A stretch of 64,000 bases of DNA from Pelodera strongyloides (GCA_036852015.1 JAANDG010000121.1:1-64000); one strand, 5' to 3'; shown: positions 25,701-36,350, numbered from the stretch's first letter. Notes: generated from the sequence alone by a model not told the origin. Made by a program: numbers and translations.

Positions 25701-26643
25701 CTATATTTTCAGAACATTGTCGGAAGCCCACCCCGACGCCCGAATAATCTCCGTGCACCCGGGAGTGGTTCCTGGGGGACTGTATAGAAATACAAACGCC
25801 GTCACCCAATTTATTACCTACTATATTCTACCGTATATACTCAGGTACCTTATTTTTTTTGTATTTGTGAAGAAGGTTGATAGACCACAGGCTATAAAGA
25901 AAGTAAGATATAGTATATACGCTCATTGAAAAGTTTGATTCATTTCATACTTTGGCAACGTTTCCTTTCAAATTCTGTAGCTTTTTGTATTGCACTTTGA
26001 GACTTATTCAAGAGACAGGTCTTTACTTTACCGGGTTAATTTTGAAACTAATTAAAATTTCAACTTTTCCATCGCAGGAGTGCCGACTGGGCTGCGTGTC
26101 TATGCCTTCACACCTTATTTCGTTCTGATATCGTGAATGGCGCGTATTATGAGGATACGCACGTCCAACGCATTCGACCCACATTGGATAGAGAGGTAAG
26201 CATGATCAATAACTCATCTATAACTAGATCCTACCTCTGAAGTTCCATATTTTTTTTGCCGAACGGTGTGGGAGGCAGAAAAAACTAAACTTACTTGGTG
26301 GAGCAGTACAAAAAAAAGAGGTGCTGCTCAGTGTGGGTGGTTCGCTAGATGCACGCGAACATGCATGGGGGACACAGTTTTTTCGCGCACGACTGGCGCA
26401 CCAGCGGCCATCAATGCTGTTGTGTTACTGCCGCACGGCAGGAGGCGCGCGTCGCGCTCACGACGAACAAAGTTTCTCAATGTGAACTTTATGAAAGCAT
26501 GAGAGTTTTCAAAACTGAAGAAATTGTTACTTAGCAGCTCGTTCGTAAAACTAATTTCTGCCTCGTTACAGACTCGTCAGCGCTTCTTCGAGCGTATTCT
26601 GGCTGAAGTACAAGAGCACGAATTTCCCGCTCTTAAACGATAA
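22710..26643 (+). CDS. Short-chain dehydrogenase/reductase (classical SDR, DHRS/retinol-dehydrogenase-like)
   Basis: Nine exons join in frame to give 343 residues: 22710-22934, 23320-23466, 24070-24159, 24480-24545, 24861-24957, 25537-25621, 25713-25844, 26078-26195 and 26572-26643. The N-terminus has a hydrophobic, aromatic segment (HFLAIVYIFREFLF), which could anchor it in a membrane. It then has the cofactor loop TGADGTIG at about residues 63-70, strand b3 ending in DLADLEQ, LLVSS with the catalytic-type Ser, the active-site motif YAFSK, and HPGVVPGG after it. The NNAG motif that normally follows b4 is replaced by CAAA (IVCAAAVML), which is unusual. SDRs of this type use NAD(P)H to oxidise or reduce alcohols and carbonyls, often lipids; the substrate cannot be told here. 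The start at 22710 is the ATG that keeps the hydrophobic N-terminus in frame; upstream ATGs at 22590 and elsewhere, or an upstream exon, are possible. No AATAAA was seen close after the stop. Confidence 0.88.
23777..23858 (-). tRNA. tRNA-Leu (AAG), copy 1
   Basis: An 82-nt tRNA with a long variable arm, beginning GGCGAGATGGCCGAG on the minus strand. The anticodon loop TTAAGGC gives AAG. The T arm is GTGGG-TTCGAAT-CCCAC and the acceptor stem GGCGAGA pairs with TCTCGTC. It lies inside intron 2 of the dehydrogenase gene, antisense. Confidence 0.95.
24595..24830. repeat. GC-rich interspersed repeat, family I, copy
   Basis: Recurring phrases such as CTCGCGAGTTCACTGAGCA, CCTTTCGCGAAA and TTTCGCGGCGCGAAA are shared with 29.6-29.8, 36.35-36.64 and 59.1-59.25 kb. 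The copy occupies most of the intron between exons ending 24545 and starting 24861. Confidence 0.65.
25049..25234. mobile_element. Palindromic element with GC-rich ends
   Basis: The left arm contains GCGCGGACATGCGAATCCGC and the right arm its complement GCGGATTCGCATGTCCGCGC, separated by about 110 bp. Outer bases CTCAGGC and GCCTGAG also pair. It lies within intron 5 of the dehydrogenase gene and has no open frame of note. Confidence 0.8.
25344..25393. repeat. Small inverted repeat
   Basis: GGTCACCAAATG at the left and CATTTGGTGACC at the right form a 12-bp-arm hairpin. It is in the same intron as the palindromic element at 25.05 kb. Confidence 0.7.
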
Positions 26644-26784
26644 CCACTGTCCTTATGGCGTCTTGTTTGGTTCATAAAATTTCTCTGTATTGATTGAATG
26701 TTGGAAGGATTGAGCCTTTGAGCAAAGACCTGGTATAAGTGTATGCATATTAGATATTAGTCTATTTATGATAAACCAGTCGGT

Positions 26785-27012
26785 TCACGCCGTCTGAGGC
26801 GCCTTACGTGGAAATATGATTGGTTTAGCATGGGCATACTTATATACAAAGTTTCAAGCGTATCATAAGAAATTCACATAATAGGAAACATTTGCATGTG
26901 CATTCTTCGATATTGCGCTGCGACACTTTTTTATACCCGAACACGAAAATTTGCATTTCCGTAACGCGCATCGGTATGCAAAACACGCTACAGTTACTCT
27001 TTTATATAATAA
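26785..27012 (+). repeat. Interspersed repeat family A, partial copy
   Basis: It matches 48845-49072: CACGCCG(T/C)CTGAGGCG, then GAAATATGATTGGTTTAGCATG, a TATACAAAGTTTCAA block, and the end CTACAGTTACTCTTTTATAT. The reverse-complement copy is at 1246-1415. Confidence 0.85.
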
Positions 27013-27217
27013 GAATAGTGACAAATCCAATGATCTTTCTTTCGGGATCAAACTCTTTGCACAAATTTTGAATATGAAGACTTCCAATGGTATTGGATAG
27101 TTAACTTCTGATTGTGAGTATGTAGCAGGCAGGCCGACTAGCTAGGGTGTAATGCCAGTCGGTGTTTTTGACAGATCTGACGTGTAACATTTTACTGGAT
27201 TATTGTGCAAAAGTTTC

Positions 27218-27299
27218 TGACGAGAGTGGGATTCGAACCCACGCCTCCGGAGAGACTGGTGCCTTAAACCAGCGCCTTAGACCGCTCGGCCATCTCGCC
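27218..27299 (-). tRNA. tRNA-Leu (AAG), copy 2
   Basis: Identical in sequence to the copy at 23777-23858, with anticodon AAG, a long variable arm and an intact acceptor stem. It lies between the end of the dehydrogenase gene and the first heat-shock gene. Confidence 0.95.
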
Positions 27300-27602
27300 A
27301 CGGTCATTCTCCCTAAGCCTCACTAAATGAAAGCGAATGTTTCACTGAAAGTGAAAAGCCTGTTCCCCTGCGCGCACTGAAGCTGCAATAATTGCCGTTT
27401 TGCATAACAATTTCAAAATCCCGCCGCGCCGGCAATTTTCCTTTTTTTCCTGCGCGCTTCTTCAGACTTATTTTGAACGTTTTGCACTTTGCGTGTTTGC
27501 GCGTTTATCCTCAAAACGTCATCAACACATACGAAACACAAATTTTATGAAAATTGGAATACAACACCCACCATCAATCAGAACAAGAATAACTGGGATC
27601 AC

Positions 27603-27608
27603 ATTTAT
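27603..27608 (-). terminator. Possible polyadenylation signal of heat-shock gene 1
   Basis: AATAAA on the minus strand about 215 bp downstream of the stop codon at 27821. No closer match was noticed. Confidence 0.4.
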
Positions 27609-27820
27609 TATTAATACAGAATAACGCAACAACAACAAAAAAAATTTCGTCAATCAAATTGCAGCAAAGTTTTCTTCGCAACAAAAATGGAAAGCTGCAG
27701 AGCTTACTAAAATTTCAAAATGTCAAAAGTCAGGCCAAACTTTGTACAACAAAACAAAATATCATGTCAATGGCAAAATGTCAAATAGATACAGACAAAT
27801 AATGCAAAACGTACATTAAA

Positions 27821-28547
27821 TCAAGCAGCATTCATTTTCTTATGCTTCAAACTCTTCCTCTCTGGACTCTTGTCCTCCTTGTGTTCTTTTCCCTCGACCG
27901 GCTTCTTTCCCTGCTTGAATTCGATAGGAATGTTGATGCTCCTCTGGCTGTCTGCTCCTTTCTTTGGTGCCTCGATAGTGAGATGACCCTCCTCGTCCAG
28001 AGATGACTTCACCTTCTCAATATCCACCTCATCGGGGATTCTGTAGCGACGAAGGAACTCGGAGCTTGAGCTGTGATGCTCAGACTCCTCGTGATGGCGT
28101 CCCGAGATCACCACAAATCCATCTTCAATATCGACTTTCATCTCCGAAGGGTCAAAGGAAGAAACATCCAATTGCACGGAGAACTTCGACGCGTCCGAGG
28201 TTACCTAAAATAGAAGCAATTGGAATCTACAAACGGAAAGAAACTAGTAGAATTACTGCAAGGTACACAGTAGGAATTCCTGGTTACGGTGAAAATTAGC
28301 ATGCATTGCATCGAAAGTTAAGTAAGATCAAGATGCACAGTATGACATATAACAATTAATTACCTCATAATTAACATACCTTATCATTGGTCCGATTAAA
28401 ATCGAGACGATTTCGCTTTCCATGCCAATAAGGCACCAAATCTCTGTCAAAATCCTCCAACTCTCTAGTGAATGCCGAGAGAGTATGGTTCAGCATACGG
28501 TCCAGAGGAGTGGACAGAGAAGAACGGGGGAATAGCATTAGTGACAT
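27821..28547 (-). CDS. Small heat-shock protein (HSP16/alpha-crystallin family), copy 1
   Basis: Two exons, 28380-28547 (56 codons) and 27821-28204, give 183 residues, with a 175-bp intron. The second exon opens with VTSDASKFSVQLDVSSF and carries the alpha-crystallin domain (EDGFVVISGRHHEE, RRYRIPDEVD, GHLTIEAPK) plus an I-x-I type motif (INIPI) near the C-terminus. It ends in a Lys/Glu-rich tail. Proteins of this family are oligomeric ATP-independent chaperones that hold unfolding proteins. It is somewhat longer than typical nematode HSP16 proteins (about 145 residues), mainly by the charged tail. The intron position after about residue 56 resembles that of nematode hsp-16 genes. It is almost identical to the copy at 33.4 kb; in the C-terminal 118 residues only three differences were seen (D/N, H/R and K/R). 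Confidence 0.95.
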
Positions 28548-28616
28548 TGTGGAATATACAGCTTTGAATCAGTAGCTTCAATGTCGAAACTGAATGACTT
28601 AGCATTTGCGCGCCGC

Positions 28617-28624
28617 CTTATATA
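28617..28624 (-). promoter_or_regulatory. TATA box of heat-shock gene 1
   Basis: TATATAAG on the minus strand, about 70 bp upstream of the ATG, in a promoter also conserved upstream of copy 2. Confidence 0.8.
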
Positions 28625-28670
28625 CTTTTGTGCCTAAGAGTTCTATACACTTCATGTTTATACTCGATTC

Positions 28671-28683
28671 TTCGAGAATGTTC
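28671..28683 (-). promoter_or_regulatory. Heat-shock element of heat-shock gene 1
   Basis: TTCGAGAATGTTC is a perfect three-unit alternating TTCnnGAAnnTTC site for heat-shock factor, about 47 bp upstream of the TATA box. A further TTC directly precedes it. Confidence 0.9.
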
Positions 28684-28997
28684 CCGAGGGTGCAAGCAAT
28701 AGGCGGCGAAAGAGTGCAGTTGCGCGAGAGGCGCAGGCGAAAAGGGCAACGAGACACCTTGCGACTATTGTTGGTGTAAACAACAATAAACAACCTCGAA
28801 ATAATAAGGTTGATAATTGAAGTGAAAGTTGAATTTGTTTGTGTATTTTAATGGAACAAAAAAAACCAGTCTCGATAGATATCATAGAGATAGAGAATGA
28901 TCCTTATTTTTATGTTTTGTGCTTTTTAATTACAGCACTTTTAAAGCAATGAGTCAAACTACTCTGACAATTGCTCTGAAAGTTGTGCAAAAATGTC

Positions 28998-29079
28998 TGA
29001 CGAAAGTGGGATTCGAACCCACGCCTCCGGAGAGACTGGTGCCTTAAACCAGCGCCTTAGACCGCTCGGCCATCTCGCC
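28998..29079 (-). tRNA. tRNA-Leu (AAG), copy 3
   Basis: As the other two Leu(AAG) genes, except one G-to-A change on the plus strand within the 3' acceptor strand (TTTCGTC instead of TCTCGTC). This replaces one G-C pair with a G-U wobble and should remain functional. Confidence 0.93.
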
Positions 29080-29599
29080 ACGGAAAGGCTTGTAATTTTG
29101 AACTTGAATTCGCCCTCCAGTTCGAGTCCGTTGCGCGATTGGAGTAACATCACTTGTTACTATAAAAACAATTGAAATTCTTCTTGACTGAGTAAAATGC
29201 CAGGTAAAACATAATGTGTCTAATGGAGGGGCTCGTTATTTAATAATGTGAAAGAGTAAGTAATACACTTCGAGTTCGAGAACTCCGGTAAGGGCAAGAA
29301 ACCCGGGAAGCCACTGTATAATCATTACTCATAAGTTCCATACTCGCAATTTATAAGGTGAAGTGTTCCCATAATTTTACAGTACGCCGATTGCCCGGTC
29401 TTGTTTGGTCTAGACGTGATATCTTCCTGGTTACACTCAATGCGGTCTTTGCTTTGGTTTTTCGTACCAATCTTTGGATAACATTCCGATGAGAGACGGG
29501 CACATGATATCCCATCCCATTATATATCTCTTTGTTTATCGACCATTCACACTCACGTCCACAGCTCCGTCTTCTTCTCTGCAGCGCGAAACTTTGATT

Positions 29600-29812
29600 G
29601 TGCGCGGTGAAAAATAAATCAGGTGCGCCTAAATCTCGCCGCGCACCTCGCCCATATTTGGCCAGACTCTCAGGTCCTCGCGAGCACACTGAGCACCCTT
29701 TCGCGAAATATGGCGAAGTCGTTGCGCACACCTGGTTCTGCATTAATTTTCGCGTTTTCGTGGTCGCGCATACCTTTCGCCGCGCACCACCTGAGTTTCG
29801 AGTCAGTGGCTC
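29600..29812. repeat. GC-rich interspersed repeat, family I, copy
   Basis: Contains CTCGCCGCGCACCTCGCCC, a CGCGAGCACACTGAGCA block and CCTTTCGCGAAATATGGCG, all shared with 36.4 kb and, more diverged, 24.6 kb. A (CT)n run follows at 29841. Confidence 0.7.
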
Positions 29813-29840
29813 CTTTACTTTCTTTAGTCCTTTATTACTC

Positions 29841-29884
29841 TCTCTCTCTCTCTCTCTCGCTCTCTCTCACTCTCTCTCTCTCTT
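29841..29884. repeat. (CT)n microsatellite
   Basis: About 40 bp of CT dinucleotides with a few interruptions (CTCGCTC, CTCAC). Confidence 0.9.
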
Positions 29885-30674
29885 CTCTCCATATACAATA
29901 TACTCACTATCATTCAATAGTTTTCCTTGCTCTTGGACTTGGATCATTCATTTGCCTCGATAATCCATTGGTTATTGTGTTCTAACTTTCTCCTAGTACC
30001 ATTTTGCAAGTCTATCGTTACTCATCAATTTGCAATGTTTGTTCATTTTCTTGATTTCCTCTAACGCATGGCATAAAACAAGTTCATCACTCATCACTGA
30101 TCCTTCGCTGTGAAAGTATCAATTGTCCAGTTTTCTTGTCGCTGATAATGATCGATAAATTACTTGGAAATCTTGCTCATAACTTATTGTTAGAAAAATT
30201 GCGTCCATCTAACTTTTGCTAAACTGACTTTTTATTTCACTGCAACTTGAAACCCCCTTTTTTTTGAATAAAATATGATCCGTTTTTTTTTTCAGTTTCA
30301 CTGCTTACAAGCAACGCGCTTTCTGTTTCAGATATATGTAGTTACTCAATCAAAAATAATGTGAGTTTACTCTGCATTTTGGCTCGCAAACGCCGGCAAA
30401 TTCCCTTGAAAAGCAGTCATGCTTCGACTTTTTTCCAAAGCAAATTTTCGTGAAGAAAACTGCCATTGAAACTGGCTTCCGCTTGCCCGCGCGTGCTGGT
30501 AGTTTTACCGCGGTAGAACTATCGCTTTTTTTGTCAAAAGTTTCCAGGTAATCTTGGTACTTGAAATACATTTTATTTTTAAAATTATTTACACTTTCCT
30601 TGCTAGCTAAAAAATTGGATTGTTTGTTATAACAAATTTAATTTCCTGCATCATCCTTTGCTACAAAACGAAAC

Positions 30675-30747
30675 TGATCTCGGGCGGGATCGAACCGCCG
30701 ACCTTCTGTGTGTTAGACAGATGTGATAACCACTACACCACGAGACC
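30675..30747 (-). tRNA. tRNA-Val (AAC)
   Basis: A 73-nt cloverleaf beginning GGTCTCGTGGTGTAGTGG on the minus strand. The anticodon loop CTAACAC gives AAC. The T arm is GGCGG-TTCGATC-CCGCC (loop and stem intact) and the acceptor stem pairs GGTCTCG with CGAGATC. Confidence 0.95.
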
Positions 30748-31094
30748 GCTGTGTTCCTCTTCAGGAAAAGTGAAGATGCAAAAAAGGCGTGCACACTCGA
30801 TCCATGCTTATTTTTTTATAAATTTATTTTGAAACGCAGATGATTCCACAGTCGTTTCCCTATTCGTGACGGTTTTTCTGAAATAAATATTTGGGTGGTA
30901 AACGTCTATAATACAAGTTGAAAAGAATTAAATGCTAGTAGTTTTCCACATTGCACGAATATGTTATTTAACGCAAATTATTTTAAAAACAGACTACCAA
31001 TCCCGATAACAAACTCAGAAACGTGGAAACGTATATTTGGAAAAATATTTGGAGGCACTTGCGTCATGATTCTTTTTTATCAGCTGTTGTATAG

Positions 31095-31166
31095 TCCTCG
31101 GTAGTATAGTGGTGAGTATCCGCGTCTGTCACATGCGAGACCCGGGTTCAATTCCCGGCCGGGGAG
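31095..31166 (+). tRNA. tRNA-Asp (GTC)
   Basis: A 72-nt gene identical in sequence to 5700-5771, on the plus strand; all stems intact. It is followed by T-rich sequence, as expected for RNA polymerase III termination. Confidence 0.96.
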
Positions 31167-31693
31167 AAGTTTTTGGCATTTTACTAAAGATTCCTGTTTG
31201 AAAATGTTTTTTTTATTATTTATTTCTTAGTGTTTGAATCTGTATTCTGAATCTCTTTGTAATTTATAATTGTCTAACCAATTGTCTAACTATTTTATAA
31301 TTGTCCAACCAAGTAAGTTCACACATTCCTAGAAAAAAAACAGTGTATATATATAGGAGGGAACACCTTGGAAAGTGTGTTCCACGACATGATTACGGTC
31401 CTGCGCGCTGGGAGAAATACAATAGACGCGTAACACATTGTTGTCGAATTCGAAGCTGCGCTTTCTTTTACGGAAGTGTGTTCTCGTATCGAATCAGTTT
31501 TCCTTATTCGAATATTTCCATCTGATGCTGAACTCTTATTATTGCTATTTTAGGGTTGTGAAATCTATTTGTATTTTTTGTAACATTATGTAAGATGTAT
31601 ATATTGTTTGGTATTAGTCACCAGTAACTATTACACTTGTTGTTTTGTATCAAACCCATGCTGTAAACCAGTAAACAACTCACAGCCCCTGTT

Positions 31694-31766
31694 GGCCCTG
31701 TGGCCTAATGGAGAAGGCGTCGGTTTCCGGAGCCGAAGACTGCAGGTTCGAGTCCTGCCAGGGTCG
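31694..31766 (+). tRNA. tRNA-Arg (CCG)
   Basis: A 73-nt cloverleaf starting GGCCCTGTGGCCTAATGG. The anticodon stem TCGGT/GCCGA encloses TTCCGGA, so the anticodon is CCG. The T arm contains GGTTCGAGTCC, the acceptor is GGCCCTG/CAGGGTC, and a T run follows. Confidence 0.95.
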
Positions 31767-32840
31767 AGATTTTTTCAGTGTTTCCCATTTTCATGTCCTT
31801 TTCTTATTCGTTGACTTGATTGGCATCTAGTAACGCCATTTGCAAAGATTATTTACTTTCTCTATAGTTGAGTATTTGATAGCTTACGGTGTTTTCTATA
31901 TATGAGCATCTTAGGCTTTGTTAATAAGTTGAAGTTTATTTTCTAATTTCCTTCTAATATTTCATTTCTTATTCTTAACCGGATGTTTGCTCAATATATC
32001 CGTTTATGTCGGAAGTGACAGCTTGATGTCAAGTCCGATAGAACGTTGAATATGACGTGCTCGCGCAAGGCTGTATTTGTTCTACGCAACTGGTTTCAAC
32101 TTTTCAACTCTCAAATCTAAACCGACTTTTACTAAGCCTGCGTAATTAACGGGTCAGACACACGGGAAAATCAATGCTCTGGATTTTCTATTTCTATTTT
32201 TTTTTGCTCTGACGAAAAATTCTCCTCTTCAATTATGCAGTTTTAGCACGCTTCGAATAAAGCACGAATTTTTAGTTTAAAAAAAATTTGATTTGTGAAA
32301 TCACATAATTATGCTTTACACTAGAAAATGATGAACCATTATGTATTTCAGTGTGACTGGTGGTACTATTTCACTTTTGTATTTCACTGCACCTGGGGCG
32401 CACCAGCCGCGCACCCATTTCTGGGGAGTCTGTCTTGTTTGCATAAAATGCGCCGCGGTGCCGCCATAGTACCGCCACGCACCTTTTTTTTGCGCCATAG
32501 AGCCGCCGCGATGGCGCTGAGTTTCCTCAGCGTATCTCTCCGAATCTCCGTCCATTAATCAAACGCAGTCTATCATTCTACTTCCTTCGTATTTAGTCAT
32601 CATCCATTATATGTTTGCACATGGTTGCAAATGTTGCATTGTGAACAAGTTTCGGATGAAAATAACTAGTTTACTCCGACTAATTAGATTACCATCTATT
32701 CTTACTAGTTGACCTAATGAAACATTGGCGGAAAAACGTGTTTTTACAGTTTCCCTAATTATTATTTCTTCAATATTATATGGAACCGAGTAATTATACG
32801 ACTGCTGCACATGTAGCAAACCTTTATTTACCGTGCCATT

Positions 32841-32980
32841 ATGGGGTTTCCAAGTACTGTGACAATTGCCGTATTTTGGAACTACACGAGAATATGTTTT
32901 TAATTTTCCATATTATAAATGCAAGTTTCGTGCAGAAATACGGTAGTTTGCCGATTTTTTGGGATACTTGGAAACCCCAT
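32841..32980. mobile_element. Hairpin-forming element, family H, copy 1
   Basis: ATGGGGTTTCCAAGTA at the left pairs with TACTTGGAAACCCCAT at the right, with further pairing blocks inside (CCGTATTTTGGAAC and CGGTAGTTTGCC regions, GTGCAGAAATACGG). A diverged copy is in an intron of gene C at 54225-54370. Confidence 0.82.
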
Positions 32981-33268
32981 TATCTATTTTTGAGATCCAT
33001 TCACAGAATTACCGTATTTGTACATCTTTTTTGTCTCGTTGAATTACATTTCCAAATAACCAAATATCCATTTTTGTTTTGTGTCTTCAACAATTTTTTT
33101 TCCAACAAAACTTCTTTGTTTTTTTTTTCGAAAAAAAAAATTAAATTTAAATCTAGTGTTTGTTTGTTTTCTCGTGCTCAATATTACTCTCACTATTTCA
33201 CCTGCCTTTTCTACCTGCGCCCTCTCGCGAAGCTGCACTCTTTCGCCGTCTATTGCTTGCACCCGCGG

Positions 33269-33281
33269 GAACATTCTCGAA
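33269..33281 (+). promoter_or_regulatory. Heat-shock element of heat-shock gene 2
   Basis: GAACATTCTCGAA matches the alternating GAAnnTTCnnGAA consensus perfectly and continues into GAATCG. It corresponds to the element upstream of copy 1. Confidence 0.9.
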
Positions 33282-33327
33282 GAATCGAGTATAAACATGA
33301 AGTGTATAGAACTCTTAGGCACAAAAG

Positions 33328-33335
33328 TATATAAG
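33328..33335 (+). promoter_or_regulatory. TATA box of heat-shock gene 2
   Basis: TATATAAG followed by GCGGCGCGC, 70 bp upstream of the ATG; same arrangement as copy 1. Confidence 0.8.
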
Positions 33336-33404
33336 GCGGCGCGCAAATGCTAAGCCATTCAGTTTCGATATTGAAGCTACTGTTTCAAAGCTATATATTC
33401 CACA

Positions 33405-34156
33405 ATGTCACTAATGCTATTCCCCCGCTCTTCTCTGTCCACTCCTCTGGACCGTATGCTGAACCATACTCTCTCGGCATTCAATAGAGAGTTCGAGGAT
33501 TTTGACAGAGATTTGGTGCCTTATTGGCATGGAAAGCGAAATCGTCTCGATTTTAATCGGACCAATGATAAGGTATGTTAATTATGAGGTAATTATGAGG
33601 TAATTATTTGTTAGATTATATGCCATGCCGCCTATCGTAATCCTACTTAGTTTGCGATGCATGCTAATTGTCACTGTAATCATGGATTCCTACTGTGTAT
33701 CTTACAGTAATTCTACTACTTTCCTTCCGATAGTTTCCTTCCGCTTGTAGAGTCCAAATGCTTTTATTTTAGGTAACCTCGGACGCGTCGAAGTTCTCGG
33801 TGCAATTGGACGTTTCATCCTTTGATCCCTCGGAGATGAAAGTCAATATTGAAGATGGATTTGTGGTGATCTCGGGACGTCACCGCGAGGAGTCTGAGCA
33901 TCACAGCTCAAGCTCCGAGTTCCTTCGTCGCTACAGAATCCCCGATGAGGTGGATATTGAGAAGGTGAAGTCATCTCTGGACGAGGAGGGTCATCTCACT
34001 ATCGAGGCTCCCAAGAAAGGAGCAGACAGCCAGAGGAGCATCAACATCCCCATCGAATTCAAGCAGGGAAAGAAGCCGGTCGAGGGAAAAGAACACAAGG
34101 AGGACAAGAGTCCAGAGAGGAGGAGTCTGAAGCATAAGAAAATGAATGCTGCTTGA
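33405..34156 (+). CDS. Small heat-shock protein (HSP16/alpha-crystallin family), copy 2
   Basis: Two exons, 33405-33572 and 33773-34156, with a 200-bp intron, encode 183 residues. Domain order is as in copy 1: a short N-terminal arm starting MSLMLFPRSSLSTPLD, the alpha-crystallin domain (FVVISGRHREE, EFLRRYRIPDEVD, GHLTIEAPKKG), INIPI, and a charged tail ending KKMNAA. It is transcribed away from copy 1, with 4.9 kb between the two start codons. That interval carries tRNA-Leu, Val, Asp and Arg genes. Homology includes the promoter back to about 100 bp before the heat-shock element, but the introns and 3' flanks have diverged. Expression on heat stress is predicted from the promoter, not shown. 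Confidence 0.95.
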
Positions 34157-34455
34157 TTTACTGTACTACTATTCTCGCAATAACTTTGCATTTTCCCATG
34201 CATGGTATTTGTTCGACATGATATTTGTTGTAAATAGCTGGGTTTGTTTTCTGAACCGTTTATCTAGCTTGGATAAATTTTAACTTAGTCTGGATAAATT
34301 ACGAAATGTATTCTTATGGAGCTTTAAGTATTTGTATTTGTGCACTACTATTACGCTGATGTCTTTTCACACATAAATTGTAGATGTAAAATGTACACGA
34401 CTTTTATTTGTGATTTTGTGCTACCGTTACTGTATTGTAATCTTGTTTGTCTCTG

Positions 34456-34461
34456 AATAAA
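34456..34461 (+). terminator. Possible polyadenylation signal of heat-shock gene 2
   Basis: AATAAA about 300 bp after the stop codon, in AT-rich sequence. Confidence 0.45.
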
Positions 34462-34469
34462 CATATTCC

Positions 34470-36350
34470 GAATTCTTTGACTTGAATAATTGAATGGCAA
34501 TTGGCATACGTAGTACGATTCAACGCATACCGTTACTTTAGCACTAATTTTCTGAGAACTGGTTAGCTTACAGCGGCTAATCGAGTTCCAGTTTGTTCTA
34601 TACAGAATGACTAAACGGTTCGCTTTTTAGTTAGCGCTTTAATTATTCGAGGGTTCCGGAGTTAGCTCCTTTCGAAGCAACGGAGCAGTTTGTCTACTTT
34701 AGCGCAGCCACAGTAATATGTATATAGCTCTTATTCACTTCGCTATATTCTGTGTGTTTTCATTTGCTTTTCCGCATTTTCTTCATAATTATGGTAATAA
34801 TTTTTATTAATAAATAACCGGATATATGAAACACATGCACAAACAACGTTGGAAAATGATTCCTCAGAGCATGCTATGCACAGAGCACGTGTTGACTCCC
34901 GCAATTGAAAGTTTTGATTTCCTTGCGCCCAGGGTGATTGATGTTGTTAGTTAATATTGTTACTCCCCGTATCTGACCATTTGTGTAAAGCTATACCACA
35001 GTTTACCTGTGGGTTTACGTGCACACGCAGCTTTTCCTCTATAGTCTATAGTTCATAACGCTGGAACCCTAATGTTGTGTTGTTCATTTCGGTGTTTAAA
35101 TCGCATTAGTCGTGAACCTCTTTTCTGTTCTCGCTCTGGGGGAAAGAGAGAGAACTTTTCATAATTCGCTAACCCCCTCAGGGCATGCACGGGAACGAAC
35201 AGCCAAACTCAAATAGACATATATGCTCGAGCTAGCAATGATGTTCGTTACGACTAACATTCAGCTTACCATTAGTTCTTCATTGATTTTTGACCATATC
35301 GAATATTGTATGTTGAAACACGTGTTTGTTTATAGTTTATGAGATGCATAGTAAGTGTAACAATGAAGATTTATATATTCGAAGAACCGCGGTGCGGTTA
35401 AGCATTGTATGGACGGCAGCATTCTTTGCCCATAAACCTTGTCGCATCCTGTATGTGCGAATGTGCGCCAAATCTTCGCTATGCTATAGCCGCGAGCCAC
35501 GAAACCACCGGGTTTCTTCAGCGACACCAGATGCGCACAATTTCGCATTCCTTTTAGTTTATGTTTTTCGTATATCTACAACACGTTCAAACCTCTCGGT
35601 CACTATAATGAATTGATCTTCTGATTTCGCTATACACTTATGCAGTTGCTAACATTTTCTTTTAAGATGTATATTTCAATCAAAACTTTTTTTTTGTAAT
35701 TTTCCTAAAATCCATGAGATTTGGCTGTTTATGTTCGAACACCATAAATCAGCTCGTCAAAAGCACTTATAAATCGACATATAATGGGCAGTCTTTTGAA
35801 AGGGATTAAAGGGATAGAAATGCACATGAACCGCGTTTGTTCGCTTAGCATTGGCACTGCACTTTCCCATTTGTAATGATTACCAGTCAGTGAGTTTTCT
35901 TACGGTCTTACCAGTCGTGCCTATAGGATTTTTACAGCTGCCTTTGAAATAAGTTGTGGTACAGCATATCTAAACTGTACGTTGCGTATATTTTACTCAT
36001 GAATTTTATGTGTACGTAATAAATTATTATATCGCATCTCCCTCCTTGAGAAGTGGAATAGACAACTTTCACTTTATTTTTCGATGCATAATACTACTCT
36101 ACGCGACGTAAATAAGTATGAAAAGTAATAAAGTATAATGCATCCTTGAACTACAAGTGTTGCCTGGATCGAATTGCTTTCTCTCATGTATTGTTTCAAG
36201 AGTTTCTAATTTCTAGTGTTTCGAGTCTTCAAGTATGTCTTTAGTAGTTTAATGTACAAGCGTTTCTCGAGAAATCGATGAGCTACGCCTAAACATAAGC
36301 TGAAACGTTCTACATTTTGATACGCTAATTACGTAGGCACTGACGAAACT
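34470..36350. other. Geneless stretch downstream of heat-shock gene 2
   Basis: No exon or RNA gene was recognised. The sequence is AT-rich with a few GC-richer patches (for example 35380-35540) that hold short open frames on both strands without coding signs. Confidence 0.45.

Noticed and set aside
28993..29175. Short open frames over the Leu and Asp tRNA genes (for example MSDESGIRTHASGETG)
   Set aside because: They are antisense or sense translations of tRNA genes and repeat wherever the tRNA repeats.
32780..33334. 184-codon open frame on the plus strand
   Set aside because: It runs through the family H hairpin, a T-rich tract and the heat-shock promoter; it has no coding character and overlaps regulatory sites.
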